64,000 nucleotides of DNA from NCBI RefSeq assembly GCF_038096165.1, contig NZ_CP151076.1:4275501-4339500 (forward strand). Direction: 5' to 3'. The notes beneath the pieces are model-generated. The model ran no database searches. It was not told the DNA's origin and was given only the letters and a program-made list of their open reading frames with translations. Source of the stretch: Pseudomonas sp. G.S.17 (GTDB lineage: Bacteria > Pseudomonadota > Gammaproteobacteria > Pseudomonadales > Pseudomonadaceae). Positions 35,701 through 44,065 of this stretch are shown here, one piece after another. Each line of letters begins with the position of its first letter. Position 1 is the first letter of the stretch. The position numbers and the translations under genes are program-made.

Positions 35701-37643
35701 TTCTCGGCCTCGCCACGCACGATGTGGACGAACGCGTCCTGCAAGGTGTCGTTGAGCTGCTGGATGTCCAGGTTCAGGCCTTCGCCATAGGTAAAGGCGA
35801 AATCATGAATCCAGAACTCGCGGCCATTGCTGTGATGCAGGCGATACGGGAACTCACCCAGGACACGCAAGCCGAGGTTTTCCAGGATCGGCAGCACGTC
35901 GGACAACGCCAGCGGCGTATCGGCGTGGTACAGCTTGCAATGCAGCTGCTGTTTGCCACCGGTCAGCGGCTGATAGAAGCTCATCACCAACGGATTGGTT
36001 TCGTTCAGGCTCAACAGGTGCTGCATGTCGACCACAGCCGAATGCGCCGCGAAACGCTCGCGATAACCCGCTGGAAAACCTTTCGGGAAGTCCGCCAGCA
36101 CGTTGGTGCCGTGGGCTTCGCCGAAGCTTTCCACCACCAGGCTGGCGTAATCGTCTTTCCACGAACGGCAGGCCTGAATGACTTCGTTTTCCAGTTGCAC
36201 CGGATCGATGTTCAGATTGACCTTCGGGTCCACCCGCAGGATCAATTGCACACGCGCCAGCACGGATTCGGAGAAGAACGTCCAGAATTCGCAGTCGCTC
36301 GCCTTCAGGCGATCCATCAGCACTTGCTGGATTTTCTGACGGACTTCGGTGGAGTACACGTCACGCGGCACATAAGCCAGGCAATAGCAGAAGCGGCCGT
36401 ACGGGTCCTTGCGCAGGAACACGCGAATCTTGTTGCGCTCCTGAATCTGCACGATGGACATCACGGTGGTGAACAGCTCATCCACTGGTGTCTGGAACAG
36501 ATCGTCACGGGGCAATACTTCGACCACCTGAGCCAGTTCCTTGCCCAGGTGCGCCTTGGCATCGAAGCCGGAACGGCGTTCAACTTCGGCGACCTTGCGG
36601 CGGATGTACGGGATTTCCCGAACGCTCTCGCCATACACCGATGAGGTGTAGAGGCCCATGAAGCGGCATTCCTTGATGACCTTGCCGGATGCATCAATCT
36701 GCCGGATCGACACGTAGTCCGGGTAAGCAGGACGATGCACACGGCTCGGATGGGCGGCCTTGGCGAACGACAGCAGCGTCGGCTCATGCAGGTAGTTCAC
36801 TGCGTAGCCTTCGATGTGCAGATCGTCTTCGGTCAGCCCGGCGCGCAGGCGCTTGGTCAGGCCCAGGAACGAGGATTCGTCATAGATCAGCTGGCCACCA
36901 TCGGCCTCGCCGCGCACCTGGAACTCTTCGTAGCCCAGGAACGTGAAGTGGTTGTTCACCAGCCACTGCAGAAACGCCTTGATCTCGGACTTTTCACCTT
37001 CGTCAACGCCGTACTGCACGTCATCGATGCCTGCCAGCAGCTCGTGGAGCTTGGCTTTCATCGGTTCGAAATCTTCTACCGCAACCCGCACTTCACCCAG
37101 CACCTGCTCCAGCTCGCGGGCCAGCACATTCAGCTCGCTGGTGTTGGCGCAGCGATCGATCTCCAGATACATCAGCGATTCTTGCAGCACGTTTTCGCCG
37201 GTCGTGCCCTTGGGCAGCAACTCCAGCAATTCACCTTTGCTGCCACGACGCACACTCAACACCGTGGTCTGCAGGGTGTGAATGCTGTAGCCGCGACGGT
37301 TCAGCTCGGTACGCACCGAGTCCACCAGAAATGGCAGGTCGTGATGCAGCACTTCGACGGCGGTATGTGTCGATTGCCAGCCATGCCGTTCGTAGTCGGG
37401 GTTGTAGACCCGCACCAGCGGCTGGGCGTGCTCGAAGCGCTCAAGCAGACGCCACGCCGACAGGGTGCAACCGACGAGGTCGGACAACCGACGCTGGGTC
37501 AGTTCATCCAGGGAAATGATGCCGAAGAATTGCTCGGCAAACAGCGCCACTTGTGGCAGTGCCTGTTCGCTGATGTGCTGCGCCAGTGCCGCTTGCAGTT
37601 GGTGCTGGAAGTCGGGCTTGCTGGCTGCGGTGAAGAACGCCAT
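32787..37643 (-). CDS. gdhB: NAD-specific glutamate dehydrogenase, 180-kDa class
   Basis: A 1618-residue enzyme converting glutamate to 2-oxoglutarate and ammonia with NAD, used when amino acids such as arginine serve as carbon source. Start at ATG 37643 (MAFFTAASKPDFQ) with GGAG nine bases upstream. The open frame extends to 37739 without signal. Roughly the first 650 residues hold ACT-like regulatory segments. The catalytic core (about 750-1200) has GNVARGGLRWSDR, the lysine-containing VPVGAKGGF, GIGDMAGDVFGNG and WNGGIGTYVK. The C-terminal helical domain is complete. It stands alone, with a terminator behind it. Length agrees with P. aeruginosa GdhB. Confidence 0.97.
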   Translation of the reverse strand: MAFFTAASKPDFQHQLQAALAQHISEQALPQVALFAEQFFGIISLDELTQRRLSDLVGCTLSAWRLLERFEHAQPLVRVYNPDYERHGWQSTHTAVEVLHHDLPFLVDSVRTELNRRGYSIHTLQTTVLSVRRGSKGELLELLPKGTTGENVLQESLMYLEIDRCANTSELNVLARELEQVLGEVRVAVEDFEPMKAKLHELLAGIDDVQYGVDEGEKSEIKAFLQWLVNNHFTFLGYEEFQVRGEADGGQLIYDESSFLGLTKRLRAGLTEDDLHIEGYAVNYLHEPTLLSFAKAAHPSRVHRPAYPDYVSIRQIDASGKVIKECRFMGLYTSSVYGESVREIPYIRRKVAEVERRSGFDAKAHLGKELAQVVEVLPRDDLFQTPVDELFTTVMSIVQIQERNKIRVFLRKDPYGRFCYCLAYVPRDVYSTEVRQKIQQVLMDRLKASDCEFWTFFSESVLARVQLILRVDPKVNLNIDPVQLENEVIQACRSWKDDYASLVVESFGEAHGTNVLADFPKGFPAGYRERFAAHSAVVDMQHLLSLNETNPLVMSFYQPLTGGKQQLHCKLYHADTPLALSDVLPILENLGLRVLGEFPYRLHHSNGREFWIHDFAFTYGEGLNLDIQQLNDTLQDAFVHIVRGEAENDAFNRLVLTAGLPWRDVALLRAYARYLKQIRLGFDLGYIAATLNNHTDIARELTRLFKTRFYLARKLAADDLDDKQQRLEQAILSALDDVQVLNEDRILRRYLDLIKATQRTNFYQTDANGQNKSYFSFKFNPRQIPELPKPVPKFEIFVYSPRVEGVHLRFGNVARGGLRWSDREEDYRTEVLGLVKAQQVKNSVIVPVGAKGGFLPRRLPLGGGRDEIQAEGIACYRIFISGLLDITDNLKEGTLVPPVNVVRHDDDDPYLVVAADKGTATFSDIANGIAIDYGFWLGDAFASGGSAGYDHKKMGITAKGAWVGVQRHFRERGINVQQDNISVIGIGDMAGDVFGNGLLMSDKLQLVAAFNHLHIFIDPNPEPASSFAERQRLFDLPRSAWTDYDTSIMSAGGGIFPRSLKSIAISPEMKERFDIKADKLTPTELLNALLKAPVDLLWNGGIGTYVKSSFETHTDVGDKANDALRVNGNELRCKVVGEGGNLGMTQLGRVEFGLNGGGSNTDFIDNAGGVDCSDHEVNIKILLNEVVQAGDMTEKQRNQLLESMTDEVGHLVLGNNYKQTQALSLATRRAYERIAEYKRLMSDLEARGKLDRAIEFLPAEDQIAERVADGKGLTRPELSVLISYSKIDLKEALLESRVPDDDYLARDMETAFPPSLAAKFGDSMRQHRLKREIVSTQIANDLVNHMGITFVQRLKESTGMSAANVAGAYVIVRDIFHLPHWFRQIEALDYKVPAEIQLALMDELMRLGRRATRWFLRSRRNELDAGRDVAHFGPHIAALGLKLDELLEGPTREVWQTRYQAYVEAGVPELLARMVAGTSHLYTLLPIIEASDVTGQNAADVAKVYFAVGSALDVTWYLQQISNLPVENNWQALAREAFRDDIDWQQRAITVSVLQMPDGPEDVEERLAVWLEQHVLMVDRWRAMLVDIRAASGTDYAMYAVANRELLDLAMSGQTVAA

Positions 37644-37988
37644 CTGTGGTACTCCGCTTTGGCTTTTATAAGGAGGAAGCTGGATGGTTAGGTCGCGGAC
37701 CATGCTCTGCCGTGGGTAACGGGCAGAACAGCAAAGCATGGCTGAGTGTAAAGCTAAAGAACTAACGCTTGCGGTGTGCGACTCGTCACATCGAAATGCC
37801 GAAAATCGCTGTCAGAAAAGTCCACGCGTGGCGCAGGACCTTTCCATCGCCGTTTATATGACCTCCAGCTTAACGACAGCGGGCGGGCGACTGCTTGCGA
37901 GGCTGCGACATATTCAGTCATCGGCTCGTAGCGCGGCGGGGGATGATGACTCAGGAACGGGTGGGGGTCGCCGCCAGTCAGGCAGAAA
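37644..37988. other. Gap between the GbpA-like gene and gdhB
   Basis: It carries the leader of gdhB, with a ribosome site next to 37643. I saw no clear promoter consensus, repeat or gene in the remainder. The GbpA-like gene ends at 37989 without an obvious U-tailed hairpin. Confidence 0.4.
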
Positions 37989-38984
37989 TTATGGCCTCAA
38001 TATCCAAGCTTCCTGCCAGTTGCTGCCAATTCCCGGTTCGAACTGGGTGTTGCTGCCGCTCCATTGAATGCAATAGCCGCTGTACGGGAACGGCTTACAC
38101 TCGTAAACGCGCTGATTTTTTGGCTGCAGCACTTTCGTCCCCGCCTTGTACCCCGCCACGTTCTCCGGAAAGGCATGATCATAACTACCAGCGTCCTTGA
38201 GCTGGAGACTCTGGACTTTCATATAGCTTTTCGAGGGCTCGCCCCTGATCGTCACGGTCGCAATCATGGTCAGCGGCCCTACCCAACTCTGCGCCGCGCG
38301 CACGTCAAAAACTGGCGCATACGTCCCAGTCACTACATCCTGCTTCAACGCTACACGCTCGTCAGTCCCGGCATCGAAGATACTCACAGCCACGTTTCGA
38401 GTCCCAGTACCGCCACCACCGCCAATCTGGAAAGTGAAGTTATCGCCTTTCTTCACGATGGACGGCGCGTCAAAAATCATGGATCCGCCATCATCCGCCG
38501 GTTGGGTGGTCACCCCGCCGCCCACATGGTGGACCTCACTGATTGCGCGGGAATACCTGTCTGGAGCGACCGCGTAGAAATAGCGCGTTGTCACACCCCA
38601 GCCATAATTTTCCAGCCCGCCATGGTGCACATTGGGATTGCCGGGGACCACACCGATATTTGCTGTTTGGATCTGGTCCAGCAGGCGCAATGCCCAGCGA
38701 TGACTGCCTTTATCGTCCTCGCGCACCGTCGAAGAGAAAGCATGCAGTTCTTCATTCGCAGGTGAGAAAAAGCGGACTTTGACAACGTCACCAGGGTGTC
38801 GTGACGCATACATATCGAGCCCGCCCAGGAACTTCCAGTTCTTCCAGACCGAAAGCGGTATGACATCGTCGCTGGTCTCAATCCTGGGCGAGGCGCCAGC
38901 AAACTGCCCCACCATAACGGCAATAACCATGCTCAGCAGCATTACGACGCTGCTGATTTTTCTTCCCTGAATGCAATGTTTCAT
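37989..38984 (-). CDS. Secreted GbpA-like carbohydrate-binding protein lacking a catalytic domain
   Basis: A 331-residue exported protein. A signal peptide (about 1-31, cleavage near FAGAS) is followed by a region with HPGDVVKVRFFSP (about 62-115) resembling domain 2 of the GbpA/CbpD chitin-binding proteins. A beta-sandwich-like part follows (about 165-265) with a glycine run GGGGGTGT. The C-terminal 60 residues match a CBM73/CBM5-12-type chitin-binding module with YKAGTKVLQ, CKPFPYSGYC and a final NWQEAW. The N-terminal copper-histidine AA10 monooxygenase domain of GbpA is absent: the mature end is SPRIETSDD with no His. It probably binds chitin or N-acetylglucosamine polymers outside the cell. 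Domain calls are from motif memory. Confidence 0.7.
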   Translation of the reverse strand: MKHCIQGRKISSVVMLLSMVIAVMVGQFAGASPRIETSDDVIPLSVWKNWKFLGGLDMYASRHPGDVVKVRFFSPANEELHAFSSTVREDDKGSHRWALRLLDQIQTANIGVVPGNPNVHHGGLENYGWGVTTRYFYAVAPDRYSRAISEVHHVGGGVTTQPADDGGSMIFDAPSIVKKGDNFTFQIGGGGGTGTRNVAVSIFDAGTDERVALKQDVVTGTYAPVFDVRAAQSWVGPLTMIATVTIRGEPSKSYMKVQSLQLKDAGSYDHAFPENVAGYKAGTKVLQPKNQRVYECKPFPYSGYCIQWSGSNTQFEPGIGSNWQEAWILRP

Positions 38985-39206
38985 AGGAGACCTCCCTGGT
39001 CTTGTCAGTTGCTGGATAACTCGATGCGGCCCGCCATTCCACGTTCAGGTCGCGTGCTTTATCCAAGGTAGACGCCTTATGCATTTACGATTCAGTGAAG
39101 ATTTTCCAAAGATTGCAGCCGTGTGGGATGCCCGCCGCAATTAGCCAGCAAAAATCAGGTAACACTGGCAAAATCGCTGGATTCACGCTCAGTTCAGGAA
39201 CTCATC

Positions 39207-39566
39207 ATGCAAATCACCACCGCCAGCCTCATCGTCAACCCGTGCGACGACGAATATGACGATATGGCGCTGCTCTGCTGCCACAGTGAAAGCGGCGAGC
39301 TGTTTTCCCTGACCCGTTTTCCGGATGAAAACGAGGTGGAAATCACTATTCGTGACGACAAGACGCACACTGTCTCCAGCCTGAAGGTGACCTTCAGTGC
39401 CGAGCGCCTGCTGGTGGAGATCGATCCGGCCGACGGCAACGAGCTGGATGGTCATCAAGTATTTGAAATCCTCCACTCCACTTCAGCCGACGAGCTGCGA
39501 GATGTGGAAGAGACGTTGCAGATAATTTTGGAAAATGTCGGTACATATGTCAGCGAGATCGCGTAA
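39207..39566 (+). CDS. Small conserved acidic protein, unknown function
   Basis: A 119-residue soluble, acidic protein (MQITTASLIVNPCDDEYDDM...). The ATG at 39207 has AGGAA eight bases upstream. Composition and the alternation of short strands suggest a small alpha/beta domain. It has no signal peptide, no membrane span and no motif I recognise. It lies 48 bp before the amidohydrolase gene in the same direction, so the two may share a transcript. Confidence 0.75.
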   Translation: MQITTASLIVNPCDDEYDDMALLCCHSESGELFSLTRFPDENEVEITIRDDKTHTVSSLKVTFSAERLLVEIDPADGNELDGHQVFEILHSTSADELRDVEETLQIILENVGTYVSEIA

Positions 39567-39614
39567 GTCGATGTGAGTAAATAGGGCGCTCTCAGTACAC
39601 GGACCGGAGCCGTC

Positions 39615-40373
39615 ATGACCCAGCCGATTTTCGACGCCCATTGCCACATCATTGACCCGCGCTTTCCCCTCAAGGCCAATGACGGCTTTGTGCCCAAGCC
39701 GTTTTGCGTTGCCAACTATCAGGCGTTGGCCGCTCCGTTAGGAGTGGTTGGCGGCGCGGTAGTGTCGGGCTCGTTTCAGGGCTTTGATCAGGGGTATCTG
39801 CTCGAAGCGCTGCGCCGACTGGGCGCAGGCTTTGTTGGCGTGACCCAGGTGCCCGCCAATATCACCAACGCCGAACTGGAAACCCTCAATGGGTTTGGCG
39901 TGCGCGCAGTGCGCTTCAACCTCAGACGCGGCGGCTCGGAACAACTGGACCAGCTGGAGTTCCTGGCCAGACGAGTATTCGAACGAGTGGGTTGGCATAC
40001 CGAGCTGTATGTGGATTCCAGCGAATTGCCAGAGATCGAAAGCCGCCTGCTGCAACTGCCGAAAGTCAGCATCGACCATCTGGGCCTGAGCGCAGAAGGC
40101 CTGCCCAGCGTGGTCCGACTCGCCGAAGGTGGCGTACATATCAAGGCCAGCGGTTTCGGTCGGGTGGACTTTCCGGTTGCCGTTGTCCTGAAGGCGATCT
40201 TCGCCGCCAATCCCCACGCACTGATGTTCGGTACCGATCTTCCCTCGACCCGCGCACCTCGGCCATTTCGAACCAGCGATATCAACCTGATCAAGGACGC
40301 CATTGGCGAGCGCGATGCGCAAATGGTGCTTTGGGAAAACGCGTCAATGTTTTATCGGGCGCGATTTGTGTAA
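39615..40373 (+). CDS. Amidohydrolase-family metal-dependent hydrolase
   Basis: A 252-residue TIM-barrel hydrolase of the amidohydrolase_2 type (relatives include 2-pyrone-4,6-dicarboxylate lactonase). The metal-binding HxH is at the N-terminus (FDAHCHIID, residues 6-14). A second histidine is in SIDHLGL (about 150) and the catalytic aspartate in MFGTDLPS (about 210). It starts at ATG 39615, GGAGCC upstream. Substrate cannot be told from the sequence. No aromatic-degradation genes are nearby. Confidence 0.85.
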   Translation: MTQPIFDAHCHIIDPRFPLKANDGFVPKPFCVANYQALAAPLGVVGGAVVSGSFQGFDQGYLLEALRRLGAGFVGVTQVPANITNAELETLNGFGVRAVRFNLRRGGSEQLDQLEFLARRVFERVGWHTELYVDSSELPEIESRLLQLPKVSIDHLGLSAEGLPSVVRLAEGGVHIKASGFGRVDFPVAVVLKAIFAANPHALMFGTDLPSTRAPRPFRTSDINLIKDAIGERDAQMVLWENASMFYRARFV

Positions 40374-40602
40374 AGCGCAGCCAATAACCGGCGCCACGTC
40401 AACAGATTTCCACTTGGCGCCTCAATTCCTACAAGCGCTCAACATATGAAGTAGGACAATTCGGAGTTGTTTGTAATCTTCTGCCCGGAATACCAGAAAA
40501 AACCCGTAGCCGTTAGTCGGAACCCCCCGCTATGGATTAAAGTAACGCCCCCAGCTTCGGTGTCACCTGACGCCGCTGATTACCTGCCAGGAACAGTCAT
40601 CG

Positions 40603-41562
40603 ATGGAACATCGTGAAGCGCTGATTGCGCTGCGAACATTTCTTTCTACGCAGATTCTCGGCCAGGAAAAGCTGATCGAACGCTTGTTGATCGCCCTGCT
40701 TGCCGACGGCCACATGCTGGTCGAAGGTGCGCCCGGTCTGGCCAAGACCAAAGCGATCAAGGAACTGGCTGAAGGCATCGAAGCGCAATTCCATCGCATC
40801 CAGTTCACCCCTGACCTGCTGCCTGCCGACATCACCGGCACCGAGATCTATCGTCCGGAAACGGGTAGCTTCGTCTTCCAACAGGGGCCGATCTTCCACA
40901 ATCTGGTGCTGGCCGACGAAATCAACCGTGCTCCGGCCAAGGTGCAGTCTGCCTTGCTCGAAGCCATGGCCGAGCGGCAAGTCAGCGTCGGGCGCAGCAC
41001 TTACGAGCTGTCCCCGCTGTTCCTGGTGATGGCGACCCAGAACCCGATCGAACAGGAAGGCACTTATCCGCTGCCGGAAGCACAGCTGGACCGGTTCTTG
41101 ATGCACGTCAAAATTGGCTTCCCGGACGCCGCTGTCGAACGCAAGATTCTGCAACAGGCCCGAGGCGAAGCGCTCAACGGCGAAACCAAACCCGAGCGCC
41201 GGGTCAGCCAGCAAGCGATTTTTGCAGCCCGCAAGGAAATCCTTAACCTCTACATGGCCGATGCCGTAGAGGAATATCTGGTGCAACTGGTCATGGCCAC
41301 GCGTACGCCCGGCAAGTTCGACCCGGAAATGGCCGAGTGGATTTCCTACGGCGCCAGCCCGCGCGGCTCCATCGCCCTGGACCGCTGCTCACGGGCCCAC
41401 GCGTGGCTGGCCGGACGCGACTTCGTCAGCCCCGAAGATATTCAAGCGGTACTGTTCGACGTCCTGCGTCACCGGATCATCCTGTCGTTCGAAGCGGAAG
41501 CGGCTGGCATCGATCAGGACCGGGTGATCCAGCGCATTCTTGATGTCGTGGCAGTCGCGTGA
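40603..41562 (+). CDS. MoxR-family AAA+ ATPase
   Basis: A 319-residue AAA+ ATPase. The Walker A motif is GAPGLAKT (about residue 45), a slight variant with A for the usual G/V, and Walker B is LVLADEINRAP. Sensor-1 is MATQNPIEQEGTYPLPEAQLDRF and the C-terminal lid domain is complete. MoxR proteins act as chaperones for von Willebrand factor-domain partners, and five such partner or accessory genes follow. First gene of a six-gene operon. Confidence 0.95.
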   Translation: MEHREALIALRTFLSTQILGQEKLIERLLIALLADGHMLVEGAPGLAKTKAIKELAEGIEAQFHRIQFTPDLLPADITGTEIYRPETGSFVFQQGPIFHNLVLADEINRAPAKVQSALLEAMAERQVSVGRSTYELSPLFLVMATQNPIEQEGTYPLPEAQLDRFLMHVKIGFPDAAVERKILQQARGEALNGETKPERRVSQQAIFAARKEILNLYMADAVEEYLVQLVMATRTPGKFDPEMAEWISYGASPRGSIALDRCSRAHAWLAGRDFVSPEDIQAVLFDVLRHRIILSFEAEAAGIDQDRVIQRILDVVAVA

Positions 41563-41566
41563 AGCC

Positions 41567-42511
41567 ATGCAACCCTATCTGATTCCTCAGCCAGGCATTC
41601 GCGTCAGCCTCGCCGAACTGATCGAAATGCGCCATCGCGTTCGCGAGGTGCAACTGTTCTCCACGCCGAGTCGGCGCAGCCCGCTGATCGGCCTGCATCA
41701 CTCCAAGCTGCGCGGCCGTGGCGTCGATTTCGATCAGGTCCGGGTTTATCAGGCCGGCGATGACGTGCGCAGCATCGACTGGCGCGTCACGGCCCGTACT
41801 CAGGAACCGCACACCAAGCTGTTCCATGAGGAACGCGAACGGCCGATTTTCATCCTGGTCGAGCAAAGCCGTCGGCTGTTCTTTGGTTCCGGCCTGATGT
41901 TCAAGTCGGTACTGGCGGCCCAGGCTGCGGCACTGATCGGCTGGGCGGCGCTGATCCACAATGATCGGGTGGGCGGGCTGGTGTTCGGTGACAACGAGCA
42001 TTACGAAATCAAACCCCGGCGCAGCAAGCAAAGCCTGTTGCAGTTACTCAACCGTCTGGTGCGGATCAATCAATCGCTGCACACCGAAATCGCCGCCGAC
42101 CGGGACGCGTTTGGTATCGCCCTGCGCCGGGCGCGAGAGGTGTTGCGTCCGGGCAGTCTGGTGGTGGTGCTGTGCGATGAACGAGCGCTCTCGGACGCCG
42201 CCGAGCAACAGCTGAGTTTATTGTCGCGACATTGTGATCTGCTGCTGCTGCCTTTATCCGACCCGCTGGACCACGCACTGCCCGCAGCGGGTCTGCTGCG
42301 GTTTGCCGAACGTGGCGCGCAACTGGAGCTGGACACCCTCGATCCGCAACTGCGTCAGACCTACCGAGCCCAAGGCGAAGAACGTGCCGCGCGTTGGGAA
42401 TTGCTCGCGCAGAAACTCCGCGTGCTGCTGATGCCTTTGAGTACACAACGGGAGATGGTCGAACAACTGCGCGAATACCTGAACGCCCAGCGTCCGGTAA
42501 AACACAAATGA
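41567..42511 (+). CDS. DUF58 protein of the MoxR/Bat operon
   Basis: A 314-residue DUF58 protein. It starts at ATG 41567 (MQPYLIPQPGIR), five bases after the moxR stop. The DUF58 signature is RGRGVDFDQVRVYQAGDDVRSIDWRVTAR (about 50-80), followed by a vWA-like fold in which the metal site is only partly kept (ILVEQSRRLFFG). DUF58 proteins are typical MoxR partners. Cytoplasmic, no membrane span apparent. Confidence 0.93.
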   Translation: MQPYLIPQPGIRVSLAELIEMRHRVREVQLFSTPSRRSPLIGLHHSKLRGRGVDFDQVRVYQAGDDVRSIDWRVTARTQEPHTKLFHEERERPIFILVEQSRRLFFGSGLMFKSVLAAQAAALIGWAALIHNDRVGGLVFGDNEHYEIKPRRSKQSLLQLLNRLVRINQSLHTEIAADRDAFGIALRRAREVLRPGSLVVVLCDERALSDAAEQQLSLLSRHCDLLLLPLSDPLDHALPAAGLLRFAERGAQLELDTLDPQLRQTYRAQGEERAARWELLAQKLRVLLMPLSTQREMVEQLREYLNAQRPVKHK

Positions 42512-43002
42512 ACCCGCTGGATCACCTTCAGCCGCTGATAGCGCCACAAGCCATCGGCATCTGGCCACCTGCGCCGGGCTGGTGGCTGCTGCTGTTGTTG
42601 ATCCCGATTGCGGGCTGGGGATTATGGCGTGTACGGCATGTGATCCCGGTCAAAGCCGGCATCCGCCGCGCCGAGCAGCCACTGGACCCGGTCCGCATTG
42701 CCGCGCTGCTGGAGCTGGCGCAGATGCCCAAACCCTATGACGGCGCTCCGGCAGGGGCCTGGCTGCAGCAAATCAACGGCCTGCTCAAACGTCTTTGCCG
42801 CAATCACTACCCGTACAGCCAGAGCCACACGCTGAATGGCCGAAAATGGCTGGCCTTCCTCGATAACCGTTGCCCGGCCGCTGGCTTGACGCGCTGGATG
42901 GTACTGGTTGAAGGCGCGTACAAACCGGAATGCAAACTGGACGACAAGGCCATTTCCGGTTTGACCCAGGCGGTTGAAACCTGGATTCGCAAACATGTTT
43001 GA
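42508..43002 (+). CDS. DUF4381 membrane protein of the Bat operon
   Basis: A 164-residue protein with one strong membrane segment near residues 22-44 (WWLLLLLIPIAGWGLW) and a cytoplasmic or periplasmic helical tail. It begins with ATG overlapping the DUF58 stop (ATGA) and its own stop overlaps the next start by eight bases. DUF4381 proteins occur in this position in MoxR-Bat operons. The function is not known. Confidence 0.9.
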   Translation: MNPLDHLQPLIAPQAIGIWPPAPGWWLLLLLIPIAGWGLWRVRHVIPVKAGIRRAEQPLDPVRIAALLELAQMPKPYDGAPAGAWLQQINGLLKRLCRNHYPYSQSHTLNGRKWLAFLDNRCPAAGLTRWMVLVEGAYKPECKLDDKAISGLTQAVETWIRKHV

Positions 43003-44065
43003 GTTCGCCTGGCCGTGGGTCTTCGCCCTGCTGCCCTTGCCCTGGGTGATGCGTATATTGCTGCCCGCAGCCGACAGCGGCGAGGCGGCGCTGAAAGTCA
43101 GTTTCCTCAGCGATCTGGAAGGTCTGGTGGGCCGTCGCGCCAAGGCCAACCTCCCGGCATGGCGGCAACAGTTGCCGTTCATTCTGTTGTGGCTGCTGTT
43201 GTTGGTCGCCGCCGCACGCCCGCAATGGTTGGGTGAGCCGCTGCCGATCGCGTCCAGCGGCCGGGATTTGCTGGTCGCGGTGGATGTGTCCGGTTCCATG
43301 GACTATCCCGACATGCAGTGGAAAGCCGACGAGGTCAGCCGACTGGTGCTGGTCCAGCATCTGTTGGGGGATTTTCTTGAAGGCCGTCAGGGGGATCGCG
43401 TCGGGCTGATCCTGTTCGGCAGCCAGGCGTTCGTTCAGGCGCCGCTGACCTTTGATCGCCACACCGTGCGCGTCTGGCTGGATGAAGCGCGAATTGGCAT
43501 TGCCGGTAAAAATACCGCCATTGGCGACGCCATTGGCCTGGCCCTCAAACGCTTGCGTCTGCGCCCGGCCCAAAGCCGGATTCTGGTGCTGGTCACCGAT
43601 GGCGCCAACAATGGCGGCCAGATCGACCCGGTGACTGCCGCCCGCCTTGCCGCTGAAGAAGGCGTGAAAATTTACCCTATCGGCATCGGTGCGGACCCGG
43701 AAAAAGCCGGTTCGCTGGGCATGCTCGGGCTCAATCCGAGCCTGGATCTGGACGAACCTACCCTCAAGCAGATTGCCGAAATCAGCGGTGGCCAGTATTT
43801 CCGGGCCCGGGACGGCGATCAGCTGGAGAAGATCCGCAAAAGTCTTGACGCGCTGGAACCGGTCGCGCAACAACCGACTCAGGCGCGCCCGGCGCTGGCG
43901 CTTTATCAGTGGCCGCTGGCTGGCGCCATGCTGCTGAGCCTGATCCTTGTGGTGCACGAGCGCTGGCCGAATAATCCGTTGCAGCGCCTGCTCAACCGGC
44001 AACGTTTCATGCGCGACGGGCGCCAATGGCGCGAGCGAATCAAGCGATTGCGGAGGCGCGCATGA
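42995..44065 (+). CDS. BatA-like vWA-domain membrane protein
   Basis: A 356-residue protein. N-terminal membrane segments (about 5-25 and 60-78) are followed by a von Willebrand factor A domain with an intact metal-ion-dependent adhesion site DVSGSMD (about residue 98) and TDGANNGG. A C-terminal membrane span lies near 300-320. The start at 42995 overlaps the preceding gene. It is the BatA component of the aerotolerance-type complex in the inner membrane. Confidence 0.93.
   Translation: MFEFAWPWVFALLPLPWVMRILLPAADSGEAALKVSFLSDLEGLVGRRAKANLPAWRQQLPFILLWLLLLVAAARPQWLGEPLPIASSGRDLLVAVDVSGSMDYPDMQWKADEVSRLVLVQHLLGDFLEGRQGDRVGLILFGSQAFVQAPLTFDRHTVRVWLDEARIGIAGKNTAIGDAIGLALKRLRLRPAQSRILVLVTDGANNGGQIDPVTAARLAAEEGVKIYPIGIGADPEKAGSLGMLGLNPSLDLDEPTLKQIAEISGGQYFRARDGDQLEKIRKSLDALEPVAQQPTQARPALALYQWPLAGAMLLSLILVVHERWPNNPLQRLLNRQRFMRDGRQWRERIKRLRRRA

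Noticed and set aside
38878..39084. 68-codon minus-strand frame overlapping the GbpA-like signal sequence
   Set aside because: Out-of-frame overlap with a gene that has a convincing signal peptide. No independent evidence.
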